From contig JAHIYL010000054.1 in assembly GCA_018815145.1 (NCBI GenBank), positions 1-23,517 on the forward strand: 23,517 nucleotides of DNA, given 5' to 3'. Below, one piece after another: positions 1-6,657 of the stretch (the first letter of the stretch is position 1; the number at the start of each line of letters is the position of its first letter). The translations under genes and the position numbers were made by a program. Source of the stretch: Nanobdellota archaeon (GTDB taxonomy: Archaea > Nanobdellota > Nanobdellia > Woesearchaeales > GW2011-AR15). The notes below the pieces were generated by a model that was given only the letters and a program-made list of their open reading frames with translations, was not told where the DNA came from and did no database searches.

Positions 1-20
1 AACCATAAAGGAATAACTGA

Positions 21-100
21 AATTTGAAATTCGATTTAAATTCCCGTAATACCCCAGAGCTCTGCTCTGATTGGGATAGGGAATTTCATAATTTCAATTT
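21..100. repeat. Long imperfect inverted repeat (hairpin)
   Basis: Nested complementary arms can be read directly. TTGAAATT (24-31) pairs with AATTTCAA (90-97), AAATTCCC (38-45) with GGGAATTT (79-86), CCC (52-54) with GGG (73-75), and CAGAG (55-59) with CTCTG (65-69) around a 5-nt loop. Together they make an elongated stem with small internal loops. No gene covers it. It could be a structured RNA, the end of a small mobile element, or a terminator for a gene left of the window. Nothing decides between these, and the strand is unknown. Confidence 0.5.
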
Positions 101-355
101 ATTAAGAAATTAGAGAAAATTAGGATTGAGTATCAACGAAGGAATACTGATTTGATTCTTGGTTTGTCAGGAAAAATGACTGAAAAGATTAGAAAGGAAC
201 TCATAAAGACAAGAAATAAGATTTAATTATTATCAATTATTTTTGCAATTAAGATGGACACAAATGATTATAGGGCTTTGATTGATATTGACAAAAACAA
301 TAAGATTTGCTTTGTTAGGCATCTTGATCATAGAAGCAACATTTGCAGTGATTAT
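101..355. other. Stretch with no convincing gene
   Basis: No supported gene. On the plus strand 44 codons are open from 92 to the stop at 224-226, rich in Lys, Arg, Glu and Ile, but the only ATG is at 176 and would give just 16 residues. This may be a remnant of a degraded gene. A plus-strand frame beginning at 254 runs into the antisense of the MgtC-like gene and is not supported. The stop of the MgtC-like gene lies at 356. Confidence 0.4.
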
Positions 356-994
356 TTATTCAATCCTGCAGCTGTCAAACCAGTCTTTTTCATAGAGCTT
401 ATTAGGTATCTTGTTTATCTGATCTTTATTTCCTTCGATCTGGTATATGAAAATAATTCTTTTTTTTGTCTTTTCAACTTCAAGGCTTATCAGCTTGAAA
501 AGCTTTGTTGAGACAAGTAGAATATCCTTTATCTCCTTTTCACTAATTATCTTATTGGTTGATATCATTATCCTCTTCTGATAGGAACCTCTTCCTTTTT
601 TTTCAAGATTAAGATCATATAATACGACCACCCATATAAGTGAGTACAGAATCATTCCGATTGCATACTCGCCGACACCGATAACCAGGCCGAAGATGGC
701 AAAGAGCCATATAGTCGAAGCACTTGTGAAACCAAATATCCTGTCAGTTGTCTTCATGAGAGCGCCTGCGCCAAGGAACCCGATACCGGTTACAATTGCT
801 GATAACAGTCCGAGAGGATTGTCAGACGAAAGGTTTATTGCTGTTATTGCCAGAGCACACGCGCCGGTCGAGACAAAAATGAATGTTCCAAAACCAATTG
901 GCTTATGGGATTTCTGGCGCTCAATCCCGAATATGAACGCCAGTATGAAAGTGACTGCGATACGGAGAAACATTATTGGAAATGTCACGACCAT
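356..994 (-). CDS. MgtC/SapB-family membrane protein
   Basis: A 212-residue protein of the MgtC/SapB family. The N-terminal two thirds (about residues 1-130) hold the family hallmarks: four to five hydrophobic helices, the GIERQ motif at the end of the first helix followed by K and G residues, and the glycine-rich stretch GIGFLGAGALMK ending before a TTD/ASTIW segment. The last 80 residues are a soluble basic domain, comparable to the ACT-like cytoplasmic domain of longer family members. Homologues act in Mg2+ homeostasis or as F-ATPase modulators in bacterial pathogens; the role in archaea is unknown. A TATA-like TTTAAA at 1020-1026 lies 29 nt upstream of the ATG, so the transcript is probably leaderless. 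The start gives a normal family N-terminus. Confidence 0.9.
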   Translation of the reverse strand: MVVTFPIMFLRIAVTFILAFIFGIERQKSHKPIGFGTFIFVSTGACALAITAINLSSDNPLGLLSAIVTGIGFLGAGALMKTTDRIFGFTSASTIWLFAIFGLVIGVGEYAIGMILYSLIWVVVLYDLNLEKKGRGSYQKRIMISTNKIISEKEIKDILLVSTKLFKLISLEVEKTKKRIIFIYQIEGNKDQINKIPNKLYEKDWFDSCRIE

Positions 995-1019
995 AGCCAG
1001 AAATATGTTGGTAGGATGT

Positions 1020-1026
1020 ATTTAAA
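1020..1026 (-). promoter_or_regulatory. TATA box for the MgtC-like gene
   Basis: On the minus strand the sequence reads CTTTAAATAC, centred about 29 nt upstream of the ATG at 994. That places the predicted start of transcription at or very near the start codon (leaderless). Confidence 0.5.
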
Positions 1027-1122
1027 GGTATTTGAGGGAGAAAAAGTGAAAAGCGATTTATGCTTAAGAGAAGTGAAAGAAAATGACAGAGGAATCTTAA
1101 ATTATCTCTTCAAGAAAATATT

Positions 1123-1485
1123 CTATAAAAGTATCCAAATTGTTAAGACTCCTTGGATAATCCAATAGAAAAAACCTAAAATAATTCCGATGATCGCCTG
1201 TTTTTTCCCACCAACGGAATTATCTTCATTAAATTTTTTTAGTCCAATAAAACCAAAAATAATTGCAAGTCCAGAAGTGAAAATAGCAGCTGAAGCAAAA
1301 ATTATCGTAATCAATAATAAAAATGTTCCTATGCCATTCAATAATGATGCTTTTGCATAAATATTCTTTTTTTCACCTTTTATCAAGGTTTTTTTTTCAT
1401 TTTTGACTTTTTTGTCAGAATGTAAGTTAAATAATGATAAATCCTCATCATTTTCGATTTCTTTGTCATTATTTTTTTTTGCCAT
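1123..1485 (-). CDS. Small DUF4190-like membrane protein
   Basis: A 120-residue protein with a charged, Lys/Glu/Asp-rich cytoplasmic N-terminus (about residues 1-42) and two long hydrophobic segments (about 50-82 and 97-120). The pattern AxxSLLNGIG, then AxIFGFIGLKKF, then GGKKQAIIGIILGF resembles the DUF4190 fold, in which two transmembrane helices flank a loop with the GL/G motif. Function is unknown for the family. An SD-like AAGGA lies upstream at about 1496-1500, and a TATA-like TATTTATTA on the minus strand near 1525-1535 could be its promoter. The gene is separated from the downstream MgtC-like gene by 128 nt, so they need not be co-transcribed. Confidence 0.7.
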   Translation of the reverse strand: MAKKNNDKEIENDEDLSLFNLHSDKKVKNEKKTLIKGEKKNIYAKASLLNGIGTFLLLITIIFASAAIFTSGLAIIFGFIGLKKFNEDNSVGGKKQAIIGIILGFFYWIIQGVLTIWILL

Positions 1486-1640
1486 CAGAATTCATCCTTA
1501 TCATTTGATGTGAATCATATTCTTAATAAATATTTCTAATTTTATGAGAATTGAGTATTGCACATAGCATTTTGTGAAGCGCTCGTGACATGGTATCAAT
1601 ATTTGTTCGTACCTATTCATCCTATCGTTTTCCCGCAATC

Positions 1641-1650
1641 TTTTTAAATA
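1641..1650 (+). promoter_or_regulatory. TATA box of the ribosomal stalk operon
   Basis: TTTTTAAATA is the best TATA element upstream of rpl1. Transcription would start near 1670-1678, just before the structured leader at 1682-1719. Confidence 0.6.
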
Positions 1651-1681
1651 CCTGAAATTTCCCACAATCTCATTAAGTATT

Positions 1682-1719
1682 CCCGAGAGACTACAAGACG
1701 CTGTGATTTTGTAGGAGGG
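1682..1719 (+). promoter_or_regulatory. Putative L1-binding autoregulatory leader hairpin over the rpl1 SD
   Basis: The leader folds as CCC (1682-1684), GAGAGA (1685-1690), CTACAA (1691-1696), a 12-nt loop, then TTGTAG (1709-1714), GA (1715-1716), GGG (1717-1719). Two helices thus flank an asymmetric GA versus GAGAGA internal loop. From memory, the L1 site in Methanococcus vannielii mRNA has the same parts in the other order: GUGAAG-GA-GGC on one strand and GCC-GAGAAA-CUUCAC on the other. Here the loop closes the opposite helix, so the site is circularly permuted. The SD (GGAGG, 1714-1718) is inside the structure, so bound L1 would block initiation. The match is by eye and the function is inferred. 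Confidence 0.6.
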
Positions 1720-1730
1720 TTGAATAGAAA

Positions 1731-2381
1731 ATGGACGATAAAACTATTAAAGCATCATTGGATAAATTAAAAGAATCTTCTAAAAGAAATTTTAGTCAGA
1801 CATTGGACCTGATAATCAATCTAAAGGATCTTGACCTGAAAAAACCTACTGATCAGGTGGATTATTTCCTGGCACTCCACAAGGATAAGGGAAAGAAGAC
1901 AAAGGTATGTGCTTTTGTCGGTCCTGAGCTTCAGGATCAGGCTGAAAAGATATTTGATACAACTGTCAATGTCAATGATTTTCCTGATTACCAGAAAAAA
2001 AAGCCTTTGGTCAGAAAGCTTGCTAATGATCATGATTTTTTTATTGCGCAGGCAACTATCATGCCAAAGGTGGCGCAGGTGTTTGGCAGGACACTTGGTC
2101 CAAGAGGAAAGATGCCAAATCCAAAAGCAGGATGCGTAGTCCCCCCAAATGCAAATCTTTCTCCTCTTTATGAAAAACTTCAGAAGACACTCCATATATC
2201 AGCAAAAAAACAGCTGGTCATCCACACATTTGTCGGTAAAGAAGACACAGATGAGGCTGTTGTCATTGATAATGTCAAGACAATCTATGCATCTCTCTTG
2301 CAGCATCTTCCAGGTGGGAAGAATAATTTGAAATCTATATTTATTAAAAATACAATGGGAAAACCCATTAAATTGATGTGA
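1731..2381 (+). CDS. rpl1: Large subunit ribosomal protein L1 (uL1)
   Basis: A 216-residue uL1, the usual archaeal length. The family signature FGRTLGPRGKMPNPKAG (about residues 117-133) is intact, and it is followed by the region rich in basic residues that closes domain I. L1 forms the mobile L1 stalk of the 50S subunit and helps release deacylated tRNA from the E site. In bacteria and methanogens it represses its own mRNA by binding a mimic of its 23S rRNA site, and the leader at 1682-1719 looks like such a mimic. It is the first gene of the L1-L10-L12 operon. L11, which precedes L1 in many archaea, is not here. The ATG follows a GGAGG SD by 12 nt. Confidence 0.97.
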   Translation: MDDKTIKASLDKLKESSKRNFSQTLDLIINLKDLDLKKPTDQVDYFLALHKDKGKKTKVCAFVGPELQDQAEKIFDTTVNVNDFPDYQKKKPLVRKLANDHDFFIAQATIMPKVAQVFGRTLGPRGKMPNPKAGCVVPPNANLSPLYEKLQKTLHISAKKQLVIHTFVGKEDTDEAVVIDNVKTIYASLLQHLPGGKNNLKSIFIKNTMGKPIKLM

Positions 2382-2386
2382 TTATA

Positions 2387-3373
2387 ATGGCACATGTTTC
2401 AGAAAAAAAAAAGAAAGTTGTCGACGAGTTTACAAGGTTGATTGAAGAATATCCAATCATAGGCGCAGTGAACCTGGAGAACATGCCTACAAAGCAGCTA
2501 CAGGCAATCAGGGCGCTTATCAGAGGAAAAGCTGAACTGGTAGTCTCAAAAAGAAGACTTATGAAGATTGCTTTTGGTAATTCAACCAAGAAAGATATAG
2601 ATAAATTGGTACCTCATCTGGAAGGAATGCCGGGGCTTCTATTCACAAAGGAGAATCCATTCAAGATATTTGCCCAGCTCGAAAAGAACAAATCCACTGC
2701 TCCTGCCAAAGCAGGCCAGGAAGCACCCATAGATATTGTTGTAAAAGCAGGTGCAACATCTTTCAGTCCGGGTCCGGTCATCGGTCAGCTTGGAAAATTC
2801 AGGATAAAGACCGGTATCGAAGGTGGAAAGATAGTTATCAAAGATGATTGTGTAGTTGCAAAAAAAGGTGAAGTAATAGATGCAGAACTTGCAGGCATCC
2901 TTTTAAGACTTAATATTGAACCTATGGAGATAGGACTTGATCTTGTCGCAATCTATGAAGACGGATCAATATTCACAAAAGACGTCCTTCGTGTTGATGA
3001 GGATGAATTCAGGGCAAAGTTTATGGAAGGGGCATCAGGTTCCTTCAATCTGGCTGTTTTCATTTCCTATCCTACAAAGGATACAATCAATACTCTTTTG
3101 GTAAAAGCTGCTACAGAAGCAAGAAGCCTTGCAATATCTGAGGCTATCATTAACAAAGATACTGCTGAGGATATACTGAGAAAGGCGTATAGGGAGATGC
3201 TGTCAGTATCCAGAACCCTGCCTGATGAAGCAAAGAGTGAGGAATTAAAAAACATTTCAGTTGCAGCTCCTGCAGACTCAGCAGAGACAGAGACAAAACC
3301 TGAAGAGAAAAAAGAAGAAGAGAACAAGAGTCCTGAAGTAGCTGCTGCAGGTCTTGGGTCATTGTTTGGATAA
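2387..3373 (+). CDS. rpl10: Large subunit ribosomal protein L10 (uL10, P0-type stalk base)
   Basis: A 328-residue archaeal/eukaryotic type uL10 that anchors L12 dimers to the 50S ribosome and builds the GTPase-binding stalk. The N-terminal rRNA-binding domain starts MAHVSEKKKKVVDEF, as in archaeal homologues. Next comes the insertion domain (about residues 105-180), then long helices that bind L12 dimers, and finally an acidic Lys/Glu tail. The tail ends in AAAGLGSLFG, almost the same as the end of L12, so it can contact elongation factors too. An in-frame GTG nine bases upstream exists, but it sits in a GTGAT SD-like sequence, so I chose the ATG at 2387. It follows the rpl1 stop by 5 nt. Confidence 0.96.
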   Translation: MAHVSEKKKKVVDEFTRLIEEYPIIGAVNLENMPTKQLQAIRALIRGKAELVVSKRRLMKIAFGNSTKKDIDKLVPHLEGMPGLLFTKENPFKIFAQLEKNKSTAPAKAGQEAPIDIVVKAGATSFSPGPVIGQLGKFRIKTGIEGGKIVIKDDCVVAKKGEVIDAELAGILLRLNIEPMEIGLDLVAIYEDGSIFTKDVLRVDEDEFRAKFMEGASGSFNLAVFISYPTKDTINTLLVKAATEARSLAISEAIINKDTAEDILRKAYREMLSVSRTLPDEAKSEELKNISVAAPADSAETETKPEEKKEEENKSPEVAAAGLGSLFG

Positions 3374-3392
3374 TCAGTAGAATAAGTTAAGA

Positions 3393-3411
3393 TAATAATT
3401 AATAATTATTA
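3393..3411 (+). promoter_or_regulatory. AT-only hairpin just before the rpl12 SD
   Basis: TAATAATT (3393-3400), loop AAT, AATTATTA (3404-3411) is a perfect 8-bp inverted repeat that ends where the SD AAGGAGG (3411-3417) begins. It lies in the 52-nt rpl10-rpl12 gap. It might keep the strong SD exposed or mark a processing site that lets L12 be made in excess over L10; this is inference. Confidence 0.4.
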
Positions 3412-3425
3412 AGGAGGAAAAAAAA

Positions 3426-3731
3426 ATGGAATATATCTATGCTGCAATGTTACTGCATAAAGCTGGACAGACAGTCGACGAGGCAGGAGTCAAGAAAGTT
3501 CTTGAAGCTGCCGGAGTCAAAGTTGATGATGCTAGAGTAAAAGCCATGATGGCTGCACTTGAGGGTGTAAGCATCGAGGAAGCAATCAAGACTGCTGCTG
3601 TTGCACCTGTTGCTGCTGCTCCATCTGGTTCATCAGAGAAACCTGAAGCTAAAAAAGAAGAGAAACCTAAAGAAGAAGAGAAGGTCTCATCTGAACAGGC
3701 TGCTGCTGGACTTGGCGCACTATTCGGCTAA
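3426..3731 (+). CDS. rpl12: Large subunit ribosomal protein L12 (archaeal P1 type)
   Basis: A 101-residue archaeal L12/P1 acidic stalk protein. Residues 1-58 are the helical dimerisation domain (starting MEYIYAAMLLHKAG), which binds the L10 helices. An Ala/Pro/Gly hinge (about 60-70) and a Lys/Glu run follow. The end is AAAGLGALFG, the hydrophobic tip that binds elongation factors. Several dimers sit on each L10, so this gene needs a high translation rate. It has the strongest SD of the operon (AAGGAGG at 3411-3417). Transcription probably ends in the T runs just after the stop. Confidence 0.97.
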   Translation: MEYIYAAMLLHKAGQTVDEAGVKKVLEAAGVKVDDARVKAMMAALEGVSIEEAIKTAAVAPVAAAPSGSSEKPEAKKEEKPKEEEKVSSEQAAAGLGALFG

Positions 3732-3742
3732 ATAAAAACCAA

Positions 3743-3759
3743 TTTTTTGAATTTTTTTT
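3743..3759 (+). terminator. T-rich terminator of the stalk operon
   Basis: Two T runs, T6 (3743-3748) and T8 (3752-3759), begin 12 nt after the rpl12 stop. They are flanked by ACCAA and TTGGT, which could pair. T runs are the usual archaeal termination signal. Confidence 0.6.
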
Positions 3760-3800
3760 GGTGTTTATTTTATTTGCAATAATTAAATTAAGTGAAATTG

Positions 3801-4979
3801 ATGGTTGAAGGAGACAAGAAGGAAGTATTAAAAGAGATTTCTTTAATCAGAAAAGAGATCAACGAGCTCAGGGTGAAACTCAATGAGCTTGATGAAAAAA
3901 AAGAAGTTGCATTTGAGAAAAAGCAGGCTGTTTCTAAAGACGTCTCAAAGATACTCAATAGTCTCAAGAATCTCAAAAGAGAGAGAAATCAGCTGACGCG
4001 TGATGTCAAGACACTTAAAGTGAAGAGAACTGAACTGAATTCTAAGATAACTGAAAAGATTAAGGAAGTCAAAAAGCTCAATGACAATAAAGAAGATGTC
4101 ATGAAGAAAAATAATATAAAGATTAATCCTATCAAATTGATGGAAGAGATTGAAAGTCTTGAGTTCAAGATGGAGACAGAAGTCTTGTCTTTTGGACGGG
4201 AAAAAGCCATCATGAAGCAGATCCATGGCATGAAGAAGGAGCTCAAGGGCGCGGAAAAGCTTTCAGATATGTGGTCGGATGTCAGAAAGATATCTGATGA
4301 GATAAATGTTCTCAAAAAAGAGGCAAATCTCATTCATGGCAGTATTCAGGAAAAAGCAAAGCTCAGCCAGCAGAAGCATGAGGCTATGATTGAATGCTCA
4401 AAAGAGATTGATGAATTGAAAGAAAAAGAAAAAGAGGAATTCAAAGCATTCAGTGATCTCAAAGATGAATTTTTTAAGGTAAACAACCAGCTCAAAGAGA
4501 AGCTTGTCAAGATGAACAATATCAGTGACAAGATCACAAAATATAAGACAATTGCAAAACAGGAAAAAAAGAAGAAAGAGCATCAATCTTTGAAAGATAT
4601 GAAAGAAGAGCTGGATGAAAAGATAAAGAAGAGGAAGAAACTGACTACAGAAGATCTCTTGGTATTTCAGAGGACATTTGATATGGAAAGCAGTGAGACT
4701 GAAAAGACTAAAGACAAAAAAGAAAAGAAGCAGGAAGAAAAAAAGGAACCGGAAAAAAAGAAAAAGTCTGCTGTTGAAGAGAAGAAAGAAGAGATTATAG
4801 AAGAGGAGAAAGAGCTCCTTGAGGCTGAAAAAGGTCTTGAACATCTTCCGGAACAGGCAGAGACTCCTGAAGATAAAGAAGTGCTTGAAGATATCAAAGA
4901 AGAAGAAGAGATTGTCCTTGAGAATGAGAGGATGGACAAGGACAAAGAGCTGGATGAGTTAGAAAAGAAGGAAGAGTAA
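3801..4979 (+). CDS. Long coiled-coil protein (COG1340-like)
   Basis: A 392-residue protein made almost wholly of charged heptad-like sequence. From about residue 5 to 290 it is continuous coiled coil rich in Glu, Lys, Leu and Ile; from about 300 on it becomes a highly charged Lys/Glu tail. It resembles the uncharacterised archaeal coiled-coil proteins of COG1340, though the tail is longer than I expect. There is no signal peptide or membrane segment, so it is probably cytosolic. A GTG nine bases upstream is in frame, but the ATG at 3801 is the likelier start. No SD is seen; a TATA-like run at 3764-3774 is 32 nt upstream, which fits a leaderless mRNA. The compositional bias makes homology calls weak. 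Confidence 0.75.
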   Translation: MVEGDKKEVLKEISLIRKEINELRVKLNELDEKKEVAFEKKQAVSKDVSKILNSLKNLKRERNQLTRDVKTLKVKRTELNSKITEKIKEVKKLNDNKEDVMKKNNIKINPIKLMEEIESLEFKMETEVLSFGREKAIMKQIHGMKKELKGAEKLSDMWSDVRKISDEINVLKKEANLIHGSIQEKAKLSQQKHEAMIECSKEIDELKEKEKEEFKAFSDLKDEFFKVNNQLKEKLVKMNNISDKITKYKTIAKQEKKKKEHQSLKDMKEELDEKIKKRKKLTTEDLLVFQRTFDMESSETEKTKDKKEKKQEEKKEPEKKKKSAVEEKKEEIIEEEKELLEAEKGLEHLPEQAETPEDKEVLEDIKEEEEIVLENERMDKDKELDELEKKEE

Positions 4980-5039
4980 ATTATTATTAATTCTATATAT
5001 CATTTTTTTAAAAATTAACAGCACGGCCATTCAAAACAT

Positions 5040-5050
5040 TTTTATGTATA
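5040..5050 (+). promoter_or_regulatory. TATA box for the small membrane protein gene
   Basis: TTTTATGTATA is centred about 25 nt before the ATG at 5069 and no SD is present, so the mRNA is probably leaderless. Confidence 0.45.
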
Positions 5051-5068
5051 TACATTTGTTTTGATATT

Positions 5069-5470
5069 ATGTTCATAAGGAAAGAAAAGTATCTTAGGCT
5101 TTTTTTGTATGTAGGATCACTATACTACTTGATTGGTGCTGTTGCTCATTTATTTGGTTACACAATTTTTCCTTTTTATGATGGGAATTTATATTCACCT
5201 TATCACGACACAGTGATTGCTTTGGCTGCAATAGTCCTTTCACTATCACTATATGCTGCCGGTAGAAATCCAAAGAAAAATATTGATATGCTGAATGTCA
5301 TAATTTTTGCATGTATACTTGCTATATTGTTTAGTATTGGAATCATTTGGAAAATTGATTTTGTGCAGCTTGGTGCACCGGCCAAAAAAATGCAGACTAT
5401 TGTTGAGATGATTATTTTGATCGTGTATACATTCATTTTAGTTATTTTAAGACCAAAGAAAGTCACATAA
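5069..5470 (+). CDS. Small four-helix membrane protein, unknown function
   Basis: A 133-residue hydrophobic protein that I do not recognise. Four membrane segments can be seen at about residues 10-32, 46-65, 74-94 and 107-127, separated by short polar loops. The first loop carries the aromatic FPFYDGNLYSPYHD. A basic N-terminus (MFIRKEKYLR) and a basic C-terminus (RPKKVT) would both lie in the cytoplasm. There is no signal peptide or known catalytic motif. The gene stands alone between the coiled-coil gene and the convergent ribosomal operon, 65 nt from the rps27ae stop. It has its own TATA box and no SD. Confidence 0.75.
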   Translation: MFIRKEKYLRLFLYVGSLYYLIGAVAHLFGYTIFPFYDGNLYSPYHDTVIALAAIVLSLSLYAAGRNPKKNIDMLNVIIFACILAILFSIGIIWKIDFVQLGAPAKKMQTIVEMIILIVYTFILVILRPKKVT

Positions 5471-5528
5471 GTGAGAAGAAGCCATTATTGAACATAATTC
5501 TGGATTCTCAAAATATTACAAATATAAG

Positions 5529-5534
5529 AAAAAA
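5529..5534 (-). terminator. Short T run after rps27ae
   Basis: On the minus strand T6 begins 2 nt after the rps27ae stop codon. It is a weak but plausible archaeal terminator for the rpo7-rps27ae operon. Confidence 0.35.
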
Positions 5535-5535
5535 T

Positions 5536-5724
5536 CTAATCCTTCTTGAACTCGACATAATTGCATTTGCCGCATGTCCATCTATTCTTATGGTTTGCCA
5601 TGAAAAAACCCGGACCGCATTTTGGGCAGAACTGGTTTTTTGTCTTTCCGCCATTGTACAATTTATGGATAGCAACCGGTTTCTTGTTCACATGTTTTTT
5701 GGGTCTGCTTCTTGGTGTTGCCAT
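5536..5724 (-). CDS. rps27ae: Small subunit ribosomal protein eS31 (S27ae)
   Basis: A 62-residue zinc-ribbon ribosomal protein of the 30S subunit. The N-terminus is very basic (MATPRSRPKKH). The two zinc knuckles CPKCG and CGKC are spaced as in archaeal eS31, with the typical GPGFFMANHKNRWTCGKC core. It is the last gene of the rpo7-spt4-rps24e-rps27ae cluster widespread in archaea. The ATG follows the rps24e stop after one base (TAAAATG), with a GGTGA SD inside the end of rps24e. An in-frame GTG nine bases further up lies within rps24e and would add only three residues. Confidence 0.96.
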   Translation of the reverse strand: MATPRSRPKKHVNKKPVAIHKLYNGGKTKNQFCPKCGPGFFMANHKNRWTCGKCNYVEFKKD

Positions 5725-5725
5725 T

Positions 5726-6067
5726 TTATTCACTCACCGCCTCTGCCTTATCTTCAGATTTTTCAGCAGCAGGCTCAGCCTTTGCAGCTTCTTTGAACAC
5801 ATGCTTTTTTAACAGAGCCTTATGCTCAAAAAAATCCATCTTTTTTTTGTCGTCATAGATATGTACCAGGACTTTTGCTTTAGAACTTCCGAATTGAGGA
5901 TAGATATGCTTGATTATGACCAGGTCTTCGTTTGCCTTGAATCTTTTTGCAATCTCCTTAATAAGGTTCTTTCGTGAAGGAGTTGCTCCGCTTTCCTTAT
6001 ACCAAAAGGATGCTCTCTTTCGTGAAAGTAAGGGAAGTTCTTTTTCTTTGATTAATTCCAATTCCAT
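5726..6067 (-). CDS. rps24e: Small subunit ribosomal protein eS24
   Basis: A 113-residue eS24 with the family order: beta strand start (MELELIKEKELPLLSRKR), ATPSRKNLIKEIAKRF, then DLVIIKHIYPQFGSSKAKVLVHIYDD. The C-terminus (about residues 95-113) is an Ala/Glu/Lys tail that differs from the core and is probably disordered. The start is the ATG at 6067. An in-frame GTG nine bases upstream overlaps the spt4 stop, but it is part of GGTGA, a good SD placed 7 nt before the ATG. The gene is thus tightly coupled to spt4. Confidence 0.95.
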   Translation of the reverse strand: MELELIKEKELPLLSRKRASFWYKESGATPSRKNLIKEIAKRFKANEDLVIIKHIYPQFGSSKAKVLVHIYDDKKKMDFFEHKALLKKHVFKEAAKAEPAAEKSEDKAEAVSE

Positions 6068-6072
6068 TTTTT

Positions 6073-6261
6073 TCACCTTACTTTTAGGGCATAATTGCCT
6101 TTATCGTTGATACCGATCTTGTCTGCAATATCGGATTTGTTAGCGTCAAGGATGTTGATCCTGCCTTTCCAGGTGGTTGAGAATTGATTGCCTTTGCACA
6201 AAGGGCATACATTCTTGTCAACAAATATTTTGCATTTTTTACACACTTTTTCTTTTGCCAT
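6073..6261 (-). CDS. spt4: Transcription elongation factor Spt4 (RpoE'')
   Basis: A 62-residue Spt4. The zinc ribbon is visible as CKKC (residues 7-10) and CPLC (19-22), followed by the conserved STTWKGRINILD core, which pairs with the NGN domain of Spt5 to make a processivity clamp on RNA polymerase. Spt5 is not in the window. In most archaea spt4 directly follows rpo7; here a CBS gene lies between. The stop TGA overlaps the SD of rps24e. The CBS stop is 12 nt upstream. Confidence 0.95.
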   Translation of the reverse strand: MAKEKVCKKCKIFVDKNVCPLCKGNQFSTTWKGRINILDANKSDIADKIGINDKGNYALKVR

Positions 6262-6273
6262 ATTGATCTTCTC

Positions 6274-6657
6274 TTATGCGCTCATCATTGCGATTATATC
6301 TTTTGCTGTGATAAGGCCCACAAGCTTGCCGTCTTTTGTAACTAAAAGCCTCCTGAAATTATTCTCACTCATGAGCTTTGTGAGCTCTAAAAGTGATGCA
6401 GTGTGCTTGACACATACAGGATTTTTAGTCATGATGGCATCGACTTCAGTATTTGAAATATCAAGCCCTTTACTGACAACTTTCCTTATGATGTCTCTTT
6501 CAGTGATTATGCCAACAGCCTTATGATTCTCGACAACCGGCAGGACACCTATATTCTTTTCGTCCATTATCCTGACAACTTCTTTGATTGGCTGATCTCT
6601 TTTGATAGATAGGAGCGGTTTGCTCATCCAGTCTTCAATATTAATTATTCTTACCAC
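6274..6657 (-). CDS. Two-CBS-domain protein inside the RNA polymerase operon
   Basis: A 127-residue protein consisting only of a CBS pair (Bateman module). CBS1 runs from about DWMSKPLLSIKRD to VGIITERDIIRKV, and CBS2 from about IMTKNPVCVKHTA to VGLITAKDIIAMM. Both end in the typical G-ITxxD strand. CBS pairs bind adenine nucleotides or other small ligands and act as energy or metabolite sensors; the target here is unknown. The gene starts with GTG inside the last codons of rpo7 (17-nt overlap), so it is translationally tied to it. An ATG at codon 11 is possible but would cut into CBS1. A CBS gene between rpo7 and spt4 is not the arrangement I know from other archaea. Confidence 0.9.
   Translation of the reverse strand: MVRIINIEDWMSKPLLSIKRDQPIKEVVRIMDEKNIGVLPVVENHKAVGIITERDIIRKVVSKGLDISNTEVDAIMTKNPVCVKHTASLLELTKLMSENNFRRLLVTKDGKLVGLITAKDIIAMMSA

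Noticed and set aside
92..226. 44 open codons rich in Lys/Arg/Glu
   Set aside because: No start codon except one 16 residues from the end; probably chance or a gene remnant.
254..511. 85-codon plus-strand frame at the left end
   Set aside because: Its larger part is antisense to the end of the MgtC-like gene, it has no SD or clear promoter, and the translation shows no domain.
696..1168. Two plus-strand frames antisense to the MgtC-like gene and the gap after it
   Set aside because: They mirror a well-supported membrane protein gene and lack initiation signals.
4398..4945. Long minus-strand frames rich in Phe, Leu and Ser opposite the coiled-coil gene
   Set aside because: These are complements of AAG/GAA-rich codons (TTC, CTT), a usual artefact opposite Lys/Glu-rich genes.
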